Shown piece by piece: positions 1-9,725 of a DNA stretch of 64,000 bases. Made by a program: the position numbers and the translations under genes. Below the pieces are notes generated by a model, which saw only the letters and a program-made list of their open reading frames with translations, had not been told where the DNA came from and did not search any database. Each line of letters opens with the position of its first letter. Position 1 is the first letter of the stretch. The stretch comes from Bacteroides sp. GM023 (GTDB lineage Bacteria; Bacteroidota; Bacteroidia; Bacteroidales; Bacteroidaceae): the NCBI RefSeq assembly GCF_014750685.1, contig NZ_JAAXGE010000010.1, positions 62,001-126,000 on the forward strand, in the 5' to 3' direction.

Positions 1-602
1 TCCAGTACAGATGTTCCCATATTCGTTCCATTTGTGATAGACACATCCAGTTTCACTTCATCAGGATATGTTATATTCACAATAGCCAAAGCAGTGTTAT
101 GCTGTACAGAAATCTTGCCGTTACCCTCAACTTTAGTTAAGCGAACAGGTAATAAATAAACAGATTTATCCAGTGCTACAAAATTTTCCGCCGGAACCCT
201 TACCTCTATCGAATCAACAGACAAGGTCTTCCCCTGTTCTATAGTAGCTGCAGATTTCACAACAGTATATACATCAGAAGGAAAAGCTTCGTAAGATGTA
301 CCATTGCTCATATTATAAGAGTTCACCAAAGAATTATCCACTTCTACATACACCATCATCGTATTTTCAGCCTGACGCGTTGATTTCACCGGTAACTTCA
401 CCACAACTTCGTCCCCAACCGCACCTCGCGATGTCCAATCCACATTAAAAGTGGAAATGTTTCCCTGGGCAGAGCCGGTAGTGGATGGTATAAAATAAAT
501 CAGATTATTAGGATTGCCTTCCACATCATAAGTTTCGTTGTCACATGATTGAAAGCATAGCATGCCCGTCAAGAGCATTAAAATATATTTATTCCATTTC
601 AT
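1..602 (-). CDS. DUF1735-type surface lipoprotein of PUL 1 (3' end outside window)
   Basis: This reading frame starts with ATG at 602 and runs off the left edge, so about 200 residues are visible. It begins with a short hydrophobic signal ending in a lipobox (LCFQSC, Cys at about residue 20), so it is a predicted lipoprotein. The next ~180 residues look like a DUF1735 (BT_3987-type N-terminal) beta-sandwich: a motif resembling SYNMSNGTSYEAFPSDVYTV and a stretch of the form LDKSVYLLPVRLTKVEGNGK. In known N-glycan PULs such proteins are surface glycan-binding proteins, sometimes with further C-terminal domains. It is the last visible gene of the minus-strand PUL 1, 14 bases after its upstream neighbour. 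What lies beyond the edge is unknown. Confidence 0.85.
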   Translation of the reverse strand, partial: MKWNKYILMLLTGMLCFQSCDNETYDVEGNPNNLIYFIPSTTGSAQGNISTFNVDWTSRGAVGDEVVVKLPVKSTRQAENTMMVYVEVDNSLVNSYNMSNGTSYEAFPSDVYTVVKSAATIEQGKTLSVDSIEVRVPAENFVALDKSVYLLPVRLTKVEGNGKISVQHNTALAIVNITYPDEVKLDVSITNGTNMGTSVL

Positions 603-616
603 AATCACAGCCTTTA

Positions 617-1828
617 TTATTGCATACACTTATTGTTATCATCACTATCCCATGCTATAGACGAGCTATAATTCAGATTATAAGTCAGTCCGGCTCCTTC
701 ACTAATTTCACGGGCCGTATTTGTCCAGTCCATATCATAGCCATTCCCAGTCGCATCATTGAAAATATGCCCTTCACCTTCGTTCATTTTCCAATAAGCT
801 ACCAATCCGTCCGATTGAGCATCAACGCTACAAAGTCCCATTCGAAGTTCGGCAGGACGCAAAGCACGGTTCCATACACGAACTTCCGCAATCCGACCAC
901 GGAAATATTGAGAACCTCGATAACTGGTCCAAGACATACCCAGTTCAAAACGTTGGAAGTCAACAGACTTACCGTCACCATCTCCCTCGGCATCTTTTAC
1001 GCCATCAACATACATTGTCAGCTTACTACCATCGTAAGTCAACGAAAGCGTATACCAACGGTCGGTACTGAAACGAGTCGAAGAAACAATACTACCACTC
1101 GGGCTCACCCATTGCAACGCATTGGTATCCATACCTTCCTCACCAAACCGAAGCATACTTGAACGTTCCTCATTTTTTGATGTAAATGCACACATACGGG
1201 CTATTTTATGCCATTCCTGAGAATAGAATTTTACTTCATACGTAAAGTTGGATAATTCCAGTTTCTTCTCATCAGGGAAAATAAAGTTGCTATAAAGATT
1301 CGTATTACTGATATTCAACGAAGTGAAATAAATATAACGTGAAATCTGCAAGAATATCGTTTTTGACGGTTTGAGTATTTCGAGACCATCCACTTCTGTC
1401 ATCGTGACAGGAATCACATAGATAAGATCATCCGACAAATTTTCCGTAGACACCACTTTCACGGTAACTGGAGTCGAGAACGACTTACCCGCCTGAATGA
1501 CAGCGTCGGCTCCCTCTAATGTTACCACCCCATCAGGAATACTATAATATTTCGTACCATGTTCCTGATTGTACGCTTCTACTTGTGAGGGATCAATGCC
1601 AAATTTCACACTGACATCCTTTTCTACTTTATCAGTAGCAGAAGCCGTCACCATATAAGTAGACGGAGTGTCCTCTACCAGGAATTTTGTTACAGGTGTT
1701 GTCTCTGTTCCTGTAATAAGTACGACCGTCTTTCCATAGTCGAATTTATCACCCTCAGTACAGCCCAGAACCGATAATCCCAATATCACTCCCAATAAAG
1801 AATATTTAAATATATATGTTTTCATCAT
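617..1828 (-). CDS. DUF1735 + LamG (concanavalin-like) surface lipoprotein
   Basis: A 403-residue predicted lipoprotein (signal with LGLSVLGC lipobox, Cys at about residue 23). Residues ~30-165 resemble DUF1735, with the typical PSQVEAYNQEHGTKYYSIP stretch. Residues ~170-380 form a LamG/concanavalin-like jelly roll, seen in the strand pattern WYTLSLTYDGSKLTMYVDG and the RIAEVRVWNRALRPAEL motif typical of LamG 'laminin_G_3' domains. The probable role is glycan binding at the cell surface next to the SusC/SusD importer, with the GH18 protein encoded 20 bases upstream. No catalytic residues are recognisable. Two ATG codons in tandem make the start uncertain by one residue. Confidence 0.88.
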   Translation of the reverse strand: MMKTYIFKYSLLGVILGLSVLGCTEGDKFDYGKTVVLITGTETTPVTKFLVEDTPSTYMVTASATDKVEKDVSVKFGIDPSQVEAYNQEHGTKYYSIPDGVVTLEGADAVIQAGKSFSTPVTVKVVSTENLSDDLIYVIPVTMTEVDGLEILKPSKTIFLQISRYIYFTSLNISNTNLYSNFIFPDEKKLELSNFTYEVKFYSQEWHKIARMCAFTSKNEERSSMLRFGEEGMDTNALQWVSPSGSIVSSTRFSTDRWYTLSLTYDGSKLTMYVDGVKDAEGDGDGKSVDFQRFELGMSWTSYRGSQYFRGRIAEVRVWNRALRPAELRMGLCSVDAQSDGLVAYWKMNEGEGHIFNDATGNGYDMDWTNTAREISEGAGLTYNLNYSSSIAWDSDDNNKCMQ

Positions 1829-1848
1829 GCTTCTTATTTATTCATTAT

Positions 1849-2793
1849 TTATTCATTTATTGCAGGATTCATAATCTGAATAGCCTGACGGAATTCGTTA
1901 TAAGGTATACCTGATGCGGAATAATAATTTCTTCCGAGGAAGAACACTCCACAGCCCCCTTTACGTCCTGTACCCGGCTCCCATTTTGCATAATTCAAAA
2001 GTTCTCCTCCATACAGATATTGCACACCGAATGATTCGCAATAAACCATCTTTTCAGAAGGGAAACCGTTTGGAACACCAGTGCCCGCACCTTGATGGCT
2101 ATAAGCCTGTTTCACGAAATAATCACAATAGGGTATTGTGGCAGTCGGCGGTGTGGCATTAAAATAGTCAACGATAAGCAATTTATCGGGTTGCTCACCT
2201 TTAGGACCGAAATATTTACCGAGTTCTTCCACCAACCGTACCAAGTCATTCCCATTCCAACCTTCATAGTCTATGTCTACGCCATCAAGCCCCGGCTCCA
2301 GTACTTGATTTACAATCCATTTCGCATAAGCAGCCATCATTTCATCGTCAGGACTTTGACTGTTCATATCATAGTCCACACCATCCACCGTGAACTGATG
2401 TCTGTAATGGGAAGCATCACCATGCATCACAAAACGTGTACCCAGCTTTTCCTGACAATACTTCATGTCCTTATATGCTATCGGATGAGTTTCTGCGGTA
2501 GGTATGCCCATCCACAGATTTACGATGTCAATACTATCAGGCAATCCCACCATACGTTCACCCCACGAAGCAGGGTCTTTATATCCTGTGACACCCTCGA
2601 TAGGCGACCAGTTCTCATAATAAGCGAAACTTATCTCATGGTCTGTCTTCTTAAACTCGCGTATATTCTGAAAATATTGTTCATCGTAAGTTTTCAGTTT
2701 CTGAATTTCCAACGGTTCAACATCCGTATCGCAACCACAGAAAAGAAACGCACCGATGAGGAAAGTTAGTAAACTTGTTATTTTTGTCTTCAT
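1849..2793 (-). CDS. GH18 endo-beta-N-acetylglucosaminidase-like lipoprotein
   Basis: A 314-residue lipoprotein (lipobox LFCGC, Cys21) with a TIM-barrel of glycoside hydrolase family 18. The family signature DxxDxDxE is intact as D170, D173, D175 and E177 (LDGVDIDYEGWNG), where the Glu is the catalytic acid and the preceding Asp supports substrate-assisted catalysis through the N-acetyl group. The size and context (SusC, SusD, DUF1735 and LamG partners) match endo-acting GH18 enzymes that release N-glycans by cutting the GlcNAc-GlcNAc core, rather than chitinases. This assignment is inferred; a non-enzymatic GH18 binding protein is less likely because the motif is complete. It follows the SusD gene by 40 bases. 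Confidence 0.88.
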   Translation of the reverse strand: MKTKITSLLTFLIGAFLFCGCDTDVEPLEIQKLKTYDEQYFQNIREFKKTDHEISFAYYENWSPIEGVTGYKDPASWGERMVGLPDSIDIVNLWMGIPTAETHPIAYKDMKYCQEKLGTRFVMHGDASHYRHQFTVDGVDYDMNSQSPDDEMMAAYAKWIVNQVLEPGLDGVDIDYEGWNGNDLVRLVEELGKYFGPKGEQPDKLLIVDYFNATPPTATIPYCDYFVKQAYSHQGAGTGVPNGFPSEKMVYCESFGVQYLYGGELLNYAKWEPGTGRKGGCGVFFLGRNYYSASGIPYNEFRQAIQIMNPAINE

Positions 2794-2833
2794 TGTAATT
2801 AGTTTTTAGAATTAAACTATGTTCATTCTTCGA

Positions 2834-4435
2834 TTACCGTGATCTTTGATCCCACCAAAGTTTCGTACCACCGGTATCCTGACCACCCAATGCAGCAATA
2901 CCGCTATTAACCCCAGCCGGATTATTGCTCTTCTCGTCACGAGTATAAGGCAAACGGCGAACTTGCAAGTCGGTATCAACTGTACCGTTACTACTGTTTC
3001 GCACTACAGGAATCAATTCGGGATAACCGGTACGGCGATATTCACTCCATCCTTCAGGTCCGTCGGGATAAAGCGCAATCCACTTCTGTGTAATAATACG
3101 TTCCAGACTTCCTTCAAATCCCGCACTACCGTTCCATGCAGGAGTCACTTTACTTGTGAACGTATAGTTATCACTACCTACGTTATCACTGAAAGATCCC
3201 GGCGTAGATGCGTTGTCTGCCAAATACGTATCTGCACTGCCTGCATTATTTTCTTCGAATGACATCCTCACCCCTTCTTCGTAGAAGGACTGTGCTGTAC
3301 CTTCTCCCATGTCCCATCCACGCAATGCACCTTCAGCACGCAGGAAGAAAGACTCGGCAGCCGTCATCCAAACAACAGGAGTAGAAGCGCGGTCAATATT
3401 CAGGTTCGAGATTTTGTCTCCCTGATAGTTGCTCATATTGCTGGATGTGATACCAATACGTACTCCATGATAGGCATCGTCATCTCCTGCTACCGTAAAA
3501 TAACGGCTGATACGCGGATCTTTCAGACCATTCATATAAGACACGATAGAAGCACCCGGGCGACAGTCTCCCGAGTTGAAGTTATATGCAATTTCGTGCA
3601 ACGGGTGATGATATTCCAATGTGTTATGAGATAATTCAGCACGATCAGCTTTACTCTCGATAAGACCATAGATACATTGAATAGATTTTGTCGCTTCCTG
3701 CTCTGCCAAGGTAGGATTTGCATACACAACCCGCATGGCAAGACGCAGACGCAATGTATTGGCAAATTTCACCCATTTCTCTGCATCTCCTCCATAAATA
3801 TGGTCATAATCACTCATTAACTTAGCACTACTGTTACCACTCACATAATTTCCTAAAACCTCGATCGAATTATCCAGTTCTTCAAAGAATTTGGCGTAGA
3901 CTTTATCCAAGGCATCATATAAACTGGAGGAGCCGTAGTTAACATAAGGAATAGGACCAAACGTATCGGCAATGCGGTGCATACCTGCCACTTTTACAAT
4001 TGTTGCCAACGCATCAACCTCCGTCAGTCCCTGCTCGATGGCAATCTGATGGATACTGGCCCAAGGAGCCATTATTCCGGTAAATGCATAGTCGAATGTG
4101 GCATTTACCCACTGGTCCTGAAAGTTATACTGTCCGTTATGGTTGGTAGAACCCAAGGTAGCGGCTATATATCCGGAATAGAGATCATGAGATAAATTCT
4201 GAGCAATCTGATAGTCGGAATCAAGTTTATCTCCGTCACTAACAATAATCACCCTGCGTAACATTTGGGAAAAGAAAGCACCTGTTTTCAGATTATCCAC
4301 TCCCATCATTTCTTCAGTAACTTCATTCGGATTGACATTATCTTCGTAATCAATACATGAAGTATTATTGAATAGAACAAACAGAATTCCTAAAACAGAA
4401 ACTTTGTTCCATGATAATATTTTGTTTAATATCAT
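2834..4435 (-). CDS. SusD/RagB-family outer-membrane lipoprotein of PUL 1
   Basis: A 533-residue lipoprotein (lipobox NTSC, Cys at about residue 27) with the helical TPR-like fold expected of SusD proteins, closest in style to the SusD-like_2 group. Visible hallmarks are the N-terminal NVNPNEVTEEMM segment, the central WVKFANTLRLRLAMRVVYAN helix and the C-terminal YPDGPEGWSEYRRTGYPEL box that is nearly universal in this group. It would sit as the lid on the SusC barrel encoded 24 bases upstream and bind oligosaccharide at the surface. The substrate cannot be read from the sequence, but the GH18 neighbour suggests N-glycan fragments. Confidence 0.95.
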   Translation of the reverse strand: MILNKILSWNKVSVLGILFVLFNNTSCIDYEDNVNPNEVTEEMMGVDNLKTGAFFSQMLRRVIIVSDGDKLDSDYQIAQNLSHDLYSGYIAATLGSTNHNGQYNFQDQWVNATFDYAFTGIMAPWASIHQIAIEQGLTEVDALATIVKVAGMHRIADTFGPIPYVNYGSSSLYDALDKVYAKFFEELDNSIEVLGNYVSGNSSAKLMSDYDHIYGGDAEKWVKFANTLRLRLAMRVVYANPTLAEQEATKSIQCIYGLIESKADRAELSHNTLEYHHPLHEIAYNFNSGDCRPGASIVSYMNGLKDPRISRYFTVAGDDDAYHGVRIGITSSNMSNYQGDKISNLNIDRASTPVVWMTAAESFFLRAEGALRGWDMGEGTAQSFYEEGVRMSFEENNAGSADTYLADNASTPGSFSDNVGSDNYTFTSKVTPAWNGSAGFEGSLERIITQKWIALYPDGPEGWSEYRRTGYPELIPVVRNSSNGTVDTDLQVRRLPYTRDEKSNNPAGVNSGIAALGGQDTGGTKLWWDQRSR

Positions 4436-4459
4436 ATCTTCTATTATTTAAAAGTTTGA

Positions 4460-7400
4460 TTAGAAATTGACCTTCACTGAAAATCCAAGATTACGCAGAC
4501 TTGGTGACATAAACATGTCGATGCCCTGGAAATAAGTTCCAGTACTTGCCGTCAGTTCCGGGTCAAAAGGCGCTTTCCGATAGAGGAAGAAAAGGTTCTT
4601 TCCAATAAATGACACATTCAAACCTTTAATCCAATTCACATACTTATTGATCGGAATGTCATATCCTAAAGATAATTCAGCCAAACGAACGTTAGTTGCG
4701 CTATATACGTACATAGAGCCAATACCACCTTGAGAACCGGAGCCACCGATTTGCGTATAGTAATTCTCGGCACCAATGGGACGTCCGTTTACCAAAGCTC
4801 CACCATTATCACGAGCGTCGGCCGTCACCTTAGAAGCTCCGAAAGCATCCATCGTAGCCTGTGTTTGAGAAACTACGATACCACCCACACGTGCAGTGAA
4901 CAGACATCCCAAAGAAAGCCCTTTGTAAGTAAAGGTATTCCCCCAGCCCAAATTGTACTTCGGAGCACTGTTTCCCGCCTTTACAAATTCATCGGGTTGA
5001 GTGACTACCACCTGATCGGAAGGATGAACATAAATAGCTCCGTGTTCGTCCGTCCGCAAAGTATTGACGTAAATATCACCGATAGATCCACCTTCCGTCA
5101 ATATCATCTTATACATACTGGTACCTCCCATGTCAATACGGTTCAGGGAAGTCAGTTCATGACTAATCGGATCTTCGTAATTACGTAATAATTCTACCAC
5201 CTTATTTTTATTCAAAGAATAAGTAAGATAAGAACTCCATCCGAAATCACCCCATTTATTATCCAAACGCAATGACAATTCTATACCTTTATTATCCACG
5301 CGGCCTCCATTGACTACTTCCGATGTATATCCGGTAGTAGAAGACAGCGTACGCTCAAAGAACTGGTTATAGGTACGCGAGTTGTAGAAAGAAGCGTCGA
5401 GTTTCAGTTTATTATCGAAGAATACAAAGTTCAGACCTGCTTCCCAAGATTTTGTACGTTCCGGTTTCAAGTTGGTATTAGGGCGGCGAGTCATCGTTAC
5501 GGGTACTCCATCCACCAGTTTATAAGTAGGAACTGCCAAAAAGACTTCAGGAGAGTTACCTACTTCCGAATAAGAAACACGTACTTTCATATAAGGCATA
5601 ATGCTTGTACTGCAATGGAATATATCCGTCAAGATTCCCGAAAGACCTATTGATCCATAGGGGAATGAGGATGTATCTGTCCCCTTAAACGTAGACGACC
5701 AGTCGTTACGGAACGTTCCGTCCAGATAAATCATTGATTTATAACCGACCTGCGCACTACCGAATACTGCACGTTTCTTCAGATTGTAGCCATATTGGTT
5801 CGCTAAATTCTTTTCGGTTGTATCCACATTACCATAAGTAAACAGGTTGGCTGTAGACTTCAATTTTCCACCGAAATAATCAGATTGGTAATCATTATTC
5901 TCAAAGTTGGCACCCGCATTGAACGTCAGATTAAGAGTATTTTCAAGAAAGTATTTATTGATATTCAGCAATAATTCTCCATACACTTGCTGGGTTTCAA
6001 TATTGCTCTTCGAATAATAACCATATTTAGAAGCAAATAATGTATTGGTTCCGGCATCGTACATACGTTCACGGCGTTCATTGTTACGGTCCATTTTGGC
6101 ACGGGCTGTCACATTCACCCAGTTTGCTAAATCATATTTTAAAGAAGCCGTAGCCATATAACGATTCTTATGGTTTGGCATTTTGATATGCTCTGTTATC
6201 CAGTATGGATTTTGTAAAGCAAGATTGGTACTATAAGGCCAATATTGAGTCAACAAGTTACGCTCCGCGTCATAACGCTGATAAGCCTGAACCTTAGAAA
6301 AGTCATCACCGGCAGGAAATAAATAAAGTGAAACCAACGGGTTAAAGTAAAGTCCTTGAGCCGTCATGTTCTGCTCTTTCACGGAACTAAGCATAAAATT
6401 AAGATCAAGAGTCAACTTATCATTCAGCATTTTTGCAACATTGCGGACAGTAGCATTGTAGCGCTCAAAATTATTATTATGAATAATACCTTTTGCATTC
6501 GTTGTTCCCAAAGATACATAAGTCTGATTCTTATCAGTTCCTGTAGAAAGGCTGACAGAGTTTGTTACATTCACACCGGTTTGAAAAAAGTCAGCCGGGT
6601 CATAACTACTTGGAGTACTTAGTTTAGATCCCCAACTATAGTAACTACCCACTTCTGTTTGCCCATATGTATTCTGAAATTCCGGCAATACAAGAGGAGC
6701 TGAGAAGGTAGTATTATTGGAAATAGAGACTGTTGTACGCCCTTCCTTACCCTTCTTCGTCGTAATCATCACTACGCCGTTGGCAGCAGCACTACCATAA
6801 AGGGCGGCAGCAGAAGGGCCACTCAATACAGAAATACTTTCAATATCTTCCGGGTTAATACCTGCGATAGGATCACCACTCTGACCAGCACCCTCATACG
6901 AATCGGTAGGCTGGGTAGAAGCGGCACTCATATCAATCATCGGGATACCATCTACGACATAAAGCGCATTATTGTTCCCGTTCAAAGACTTGGTACCACG
7001 CATTACCACGCGGGAAGAACCACCTATACCGGAAGAAGAAGAGTTGATGGTGACACCCGCTACTTTACCATTCAGATTGTTCACGAAGTTGGCGTCAGCG
7101 ATGCGGGTAATTTCATCGTTGCTGATTTGCTGAACATTATAAGATAATGATTTTGCTTCTTTTTTAATACCCAAAGCAGTAACAACCACTTCATTCAGAG
7201 TTTTTGTATCTTCCTGAAGAACTATTCTCAGAGGATTATTATTCGTGATTTTCACCGTTTTTGGTGTATAACCGACATAAGAGAATTCCACTATATCCCC
7301 TTCCTTGACATTTAAAGTAAAATTACCATCAATATCAGTAATTGTTCCTGCTGCGGCTCCTTTTACTTTTACATTAACTCCGATCAAAGGATCGTCAGCA

Positions 7401-7825
7401 GAGTCTTTTACAGTACCCTTCACTTGAATAAATTTACCACCTTGATTGGTGTTATCAGATTTGGACAAGATGATTTGTTTATCAATCACGGTATAAGATA
7501 TATTTGTACCTTTAAATATATCTTCTAAAATATCTATTATCTTTCCAGATTTACTATTCACAGAAACAATCCGATTTTTTTGAATGGCCTTATCATTATA
7601 AAGGAATACAAAATCCGAAGTTTCCTCAATTTTATTCAGCACTTGTTCCACGGATACATTGCTCATTGAAATGGCAATCCGTGTTCGCTGGGCATATGCA
7701 TCCTTGGCTGTAAGTTGTAATACTACTGCAAAAAGTAGTGCTAGACTAATCCTCATAACTAACGGAAGTTTTAGATTTAAAGCATATTTTGGACATAATG
7801 CAATAAATGAATGATTTTTTTTCAT
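4460..7825 (-). CDS. SusC/RagA TonB-dependent transporter with N-terminal STN domain
   Basis: A 1121-residue outer-membrane importer. The order is: signal peptide ending near AYAQ; STN (secretin/TonB N-terminal) domain at about residues 48-118; CarboxypepD_reg-like domain at about 133-215 (VKGTVKDSADDPLIGVNVKV); plug at about 225-355 with LNEVVVTALGIKKEAKSL and the SusC box AALYGSAAANGVVMITTKKG; then the beta-barrel ending in a terminal aromatic (VNF). The STN domain is the part that contacts a FecR-type anti-sigma factor, and such genes lie just upstream (FecR at 8009-8929, ECF sigma at 9113). The galactan SusC later in the window lacks STN, fitting its different regulation. It is the first gene of the minus-strand PUL 1. 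Confidence 0.97.
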   Translation of the reverse strand: MKKNHSFIALCPKYALNLKLPLVMRISLALLFAVVLQLTAKDAYAQRTRIAISMSNVSVEQVLNKIEETSDFVFLYNDKAIQKNRIVSVNSKSGKIIDILEDIFKGTNISYTVIDKQIILSKSDNTNQGGKFIQVKGTVKDSADDPLIGVNVKVKGAAAGTITDIDGNFTLNVKEGDIVEFSYVGYTPKTVKITNNNPLRIVLQEDTKTLNEVVVTALGIKKEAKSLSYNVQQISNDEITRIADANFVNNLNGKVAGVTINSSSSGIGGSSRVVMRGTKSLNGNNNALYVVDGIPMIDMSAASTQPTDSYEGAGQSGDPIAGINPEDIESISVLSGPSAAALYGSAAANGVVMITTKKGKEGRTTVSISNNTTFSAPLVLPEFQNTYGQTEVGSYYSWGSKLSTPSSYDPADFFQTGVNVTNSVSLSTGTDKNQTYVSLGTTNAKGIIHNNNFERYNATVRNVAKMLNDKLTLDLNFMLSSVKEQNMTAQGLYFNPLVSLYLFPAGDDFSKVQAYQRYDAERNLLTQYWPYSTNLALQNPYWITEHIKMPNHKNRYMATASLKYDLANWVNVTARAKMDRNNERRERMYDAGTNTLFASKYGYYSKSNIETQQVYGELLLNINKYFLENTLNLTFNAGANFENNDYQSDYFGGKLKSTANLFTYGNVDTTEKNLANQYGYNLKKRAVFGSAQVGYKSMIYLDGTFRNDWSSTFKGTDTSSFPYGSIGLSGILTDIFHCSTSIMPYMKVRVSYSEVGNSPEVFLAVPTYKLVDGVPVTMTRRPNTNLKPERTKSWEAGLNFVFFDNKLKLDASFYNSRTYNQFFERTLSSTTGYTSEVVNGGRVDNKGIELSLRLDNKWGDFGWSSYLTYSLNKNKVVELLRNYEDPISHELTSLNRIDMGGTSMYKMILTEGGSIGDIYVNTLRTDEHGAIYVHPSDQVVVTQPDEFVKAGNSAPKYNLGWGNTFTYKGLSLGCLFTARVGGIVVSQTQATMDAFGASKVTADARDNGGALVNGRPIGAENYYTQIGGSGSQGGIGSMYVYSATNVRLAELSLGYDIPINKYVNWIKGLNVSFIGKNLFFLYRKAPFDPELTASTGTYFQGIDMFMSPSLRNLGFSVKVNF

Positions 7826-7922
7826 ACATTTGTGGCTAACTAGAGTTTATTACTAAATGAACTATGGTTCGATTCCGGTTTATGTTTGCTAGACCTGTAC
7901 CGTGAATCTTAAAATTTCGGAG

Positions 7923-7953
7923 GGAAGATAGCTGTTGGTAGCAGCTTTCTTCC
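7923..7953. other. Imperfect hairpin between fecR and susC
   Basis: The 12-base arms GGAAGATAGCTG (7923-7934) and CAGCTTTCTTCC (7942-7953) pair with one mismatch and a 7-base loop. A T-run follows on the plus strand only (7953-7957), where no gene needs termination. On the minus strand it lies between the fecR stop and the susC start, so it may be a processing or attenuation element in the fecR-susC spacer. It may also be an operator region. Its function is open. Confidence 0.35.
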
Positions 7954-8008
7954 TTTTTCATTGTTAATGTGTTATCTCATAGGCTATTTGAATTTTACAG
8001 GGTTATTA

Positions 8009-8929
8009 TTAATATAAATCTACTATTATTTTTGTCTTTGACAGTGTACCGTCCGTTTGTTGTTCCGACTCCTGAATCTTCCACTTCAAAGTTGCCGACT
8101 TGGCCAAATAATCCAATATCTGTGACAAAGTTTCATTCCTGAACGTCGCGCGGTATTTATATTCTTTTCCCGCCTTGTTATCAAACTGAATATCTACATT
8201 GAAATGTCGTTCCAGACGTTTGAATATTTCTTCCAACGAAGCATTTCTAAATATTAGTTTTCCATCTTTCCAAGCTACTTTTCCATAGACATCTACTGTA
8301 TTCTTCTTCGATTTCTGACTCTGTTTATCGTAAAGTAACTGTTCGCCAGGAGCTAACACAATTGTTTCCTGATTGGGGGTTATCACATTTACTTTACCTT
8401 TTTCCAATACTGTTTCTATATAGCTATCGTCGTCATAAGCAGCAACATTAAATTTTGTACCATAAACATATACTTTCAATCCATTCAATGTGTTTACATA
8501 AAAAGGGCGCTCCTTGTCTGCCTGCACTTCAAAGTATGCTTCACCTTTTAACTCTACATTGCGATTATTATTTCTGAAAACCGTAGGATAGCGCAATGTA
8601 CTACCGGCATTCAACCACACCACAGAATGATCCGGGAGTTCGTAACGTATCACTGAGCCGGTAGCAGCTGTAACTTCTGCGTACTGTTCTTCCTCATCTG
8701 TTCCGCCAAAATATAAATATCCAAAGAACAAAGAAGTCAGCAATAAAGGTATAGTCAAAAATGCGGCATAACGCATCAACTGATTATACATACTTTTTCT
8801 TTTGTTCGTTTTTATTTTGGCTTGTGTCTGACGATAGGCACCCATTACATCAATGGACTCCATTTCTTTAATATCATCTCCCAATGCTTGTGCCTTACGG
8901 AGTAATGATTCCGGATTCATATTTTCCAT
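8009..8929 (-). CDS. FecR-family anti-sigma factor
   Basis: About 306 residues from ATG 8929 (a longer frame would need TTG at 8941). Residues ~1-75 form a cytoplasmic helical anti-sigma part. A single membrane helix follows at about 78-95 (YAAFLTIPLLLTSLFFGYLYF), then a periplasmic FecR domain with the family features GSVIRYELPDHSVVWLNAGS, LRYPTVF and VELKGEAYFEVQADKERPF. The C-terminal DUF4974-like part (SLEEIFKRLERHFNVDIQFD) is typical of Bacteroides. In known systems the periplasmic part senses the STN domain of a loaded SusC and releases the ECF sigma factor. The partners would be the SusC downstream and the divergent ECF sigma gene at 9113. Confidence 0.94.
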   Translation of the reverse strand: MENMNPESLLRKAQALGDDIKEMESIDVMGAYRQTQAKIKTNKRKSMYNQLMRYAAFLTIPLLLTSLFFGYLYFGGTDEEEQYAEVTAATGSVIRYELPDHSVVWLNAGSTLRYPTVFRNNNRNVELKGEAYFEVQADKERPFYVNTLNGLKVYVYGTKFNVAAYDDDSYIETVLEKGKVNVITPNQETIVLAPGEQLLYDKQSQKSKKNTVDVYGKVAWKDGKLIFRNASLEEIFKRLERHFNVDIQFDNKAGKEYKYRATFRNETLSQILDYLAKSATLKWKIQESEQQTDGTLSKTKIIVDLY

Positions 8930-9071
8930 ATTCTCTTTCAAAATCTTATCTTTTTAATTGCAATTACATTTATAATACAACTGAACTTTTTGAAAGGGAC
9001 AGGGAAAATGAACTTTCTTTTGCGAAAAAGAAAAAAAAGTTCAAAAGTATGTTTTCTCAATTATCTTATTA

Positions 9072-9079
9072 TATATTTG
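9072..9079 (+). promoter_or_regulatory. Bacteroidetes -7 box for the ECF sigma gene
   Basis: TATATTTG matches the TAnnTTTG consensus of the primary sigma factor, 34 bases before the ECF sigma start, with a T-rich -33 region upstream. It implies that the sigma factor is made from a housekeeping promoter. Confidence 0.6.
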
Positions 9080-9112
9080 CAGCAGAATGAAAAACCACAG
9101 AATCTCTAAATA

Positions 9113-9676
9113 ATGAAAATATCTTTTTCAAAACAGACCAAGGAACGGACTTTCAAACAACTGTATGAGGAGTATTACGCCCCATTCTGTTTGTATGCGA
9201 AAAGGTTTGTTGATGATAAAGAGACACGCGAAGACATTGTATCGGACGTATTTACGTCATTATGGGATAAGTTGGATAGTGATTCTTTCGACTTACAATC
9301 GGACACAGCATTAGGATACATCAAAATGTGCGTGAAAAACAGTTGTCTGAACTTTCTGAAGCATCAGGAATATGAATGGAGTTACGCTGAAAATATACAA
9401 AAGAAGGCTCCTATTTATGAGTCAGAGCCGGATAGTGTATATACACTTGATGAATTGTACAGAATGCTATACGAAACATTGAATAAACTTCCCGAGAATT
9501 ATCGTAATGTATTTATGAAAAGTTTCTTTGAAGGGAAAACACACGCGGAGATTGCGGAAGAAATGAATCTTAGCGTGAAATCCATCAATCGGTACAAACA
9601 AAAAACGATGGAACTTTTGCGAGAGGAGCTTAAAGATTATTTGCCACTGCTTCTCATATTCTTTTTTCGCGCCTGA
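9113..9676 (+). CDS. ECF-type RNA polymerase sigma factor
   Basis: A 187-residue extracytoplasmic-function sigma factor. Region 2 is at about residues 15-80 (FKQLYEEYYAPFCLYAKRFV and DIVSDVFTSLWDKL, the usual D-V-F-xx-L-W element). Region 4 is at about 120-175 (LNKLPENYRNVFMKSFFEGK then HAEIAEEMNLSVKSINRYK helix-turn-helix). It would direct polymerase to the PUL 1 susC promoter when released by FecR. It is transcribed away from fecR, whereas many Bacteroides sigma/anti-sigma pairs are co-linear. The C-terminus ends in a hydrophobic LPLLLIFFFRA tail, which is common in this subgroup. Confidence 0.95.
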   Translation: MKISFSKQTKERTFKQLYEEYYAPFCLYAKRFVDDKETREDIVSDVFTSLWDKLDSDSFDLQSDTALGYIKMCVKNSCLNFLKHQEYEWSYAENIQKKAPIYESEPDSVYTLDELYRMLYETLNKLPENYRNVFMKSFFEGKTHAEIAEEMNLSVKSINRYKQKTMELLREELKDYLPLLLIFFFRA

Positions 9677-9725
9677 TTCGATTAGTTTCTTTCTGCACAG
9701 CTTGCTCATTATCTATGCAAAATGA

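Noticed and set aside
7923..7953. Terminator for fecR
   Set aside because: The T-run is on the plus strand only, the wrong side for fecR, so it is listed as a hairpin of unknown role.
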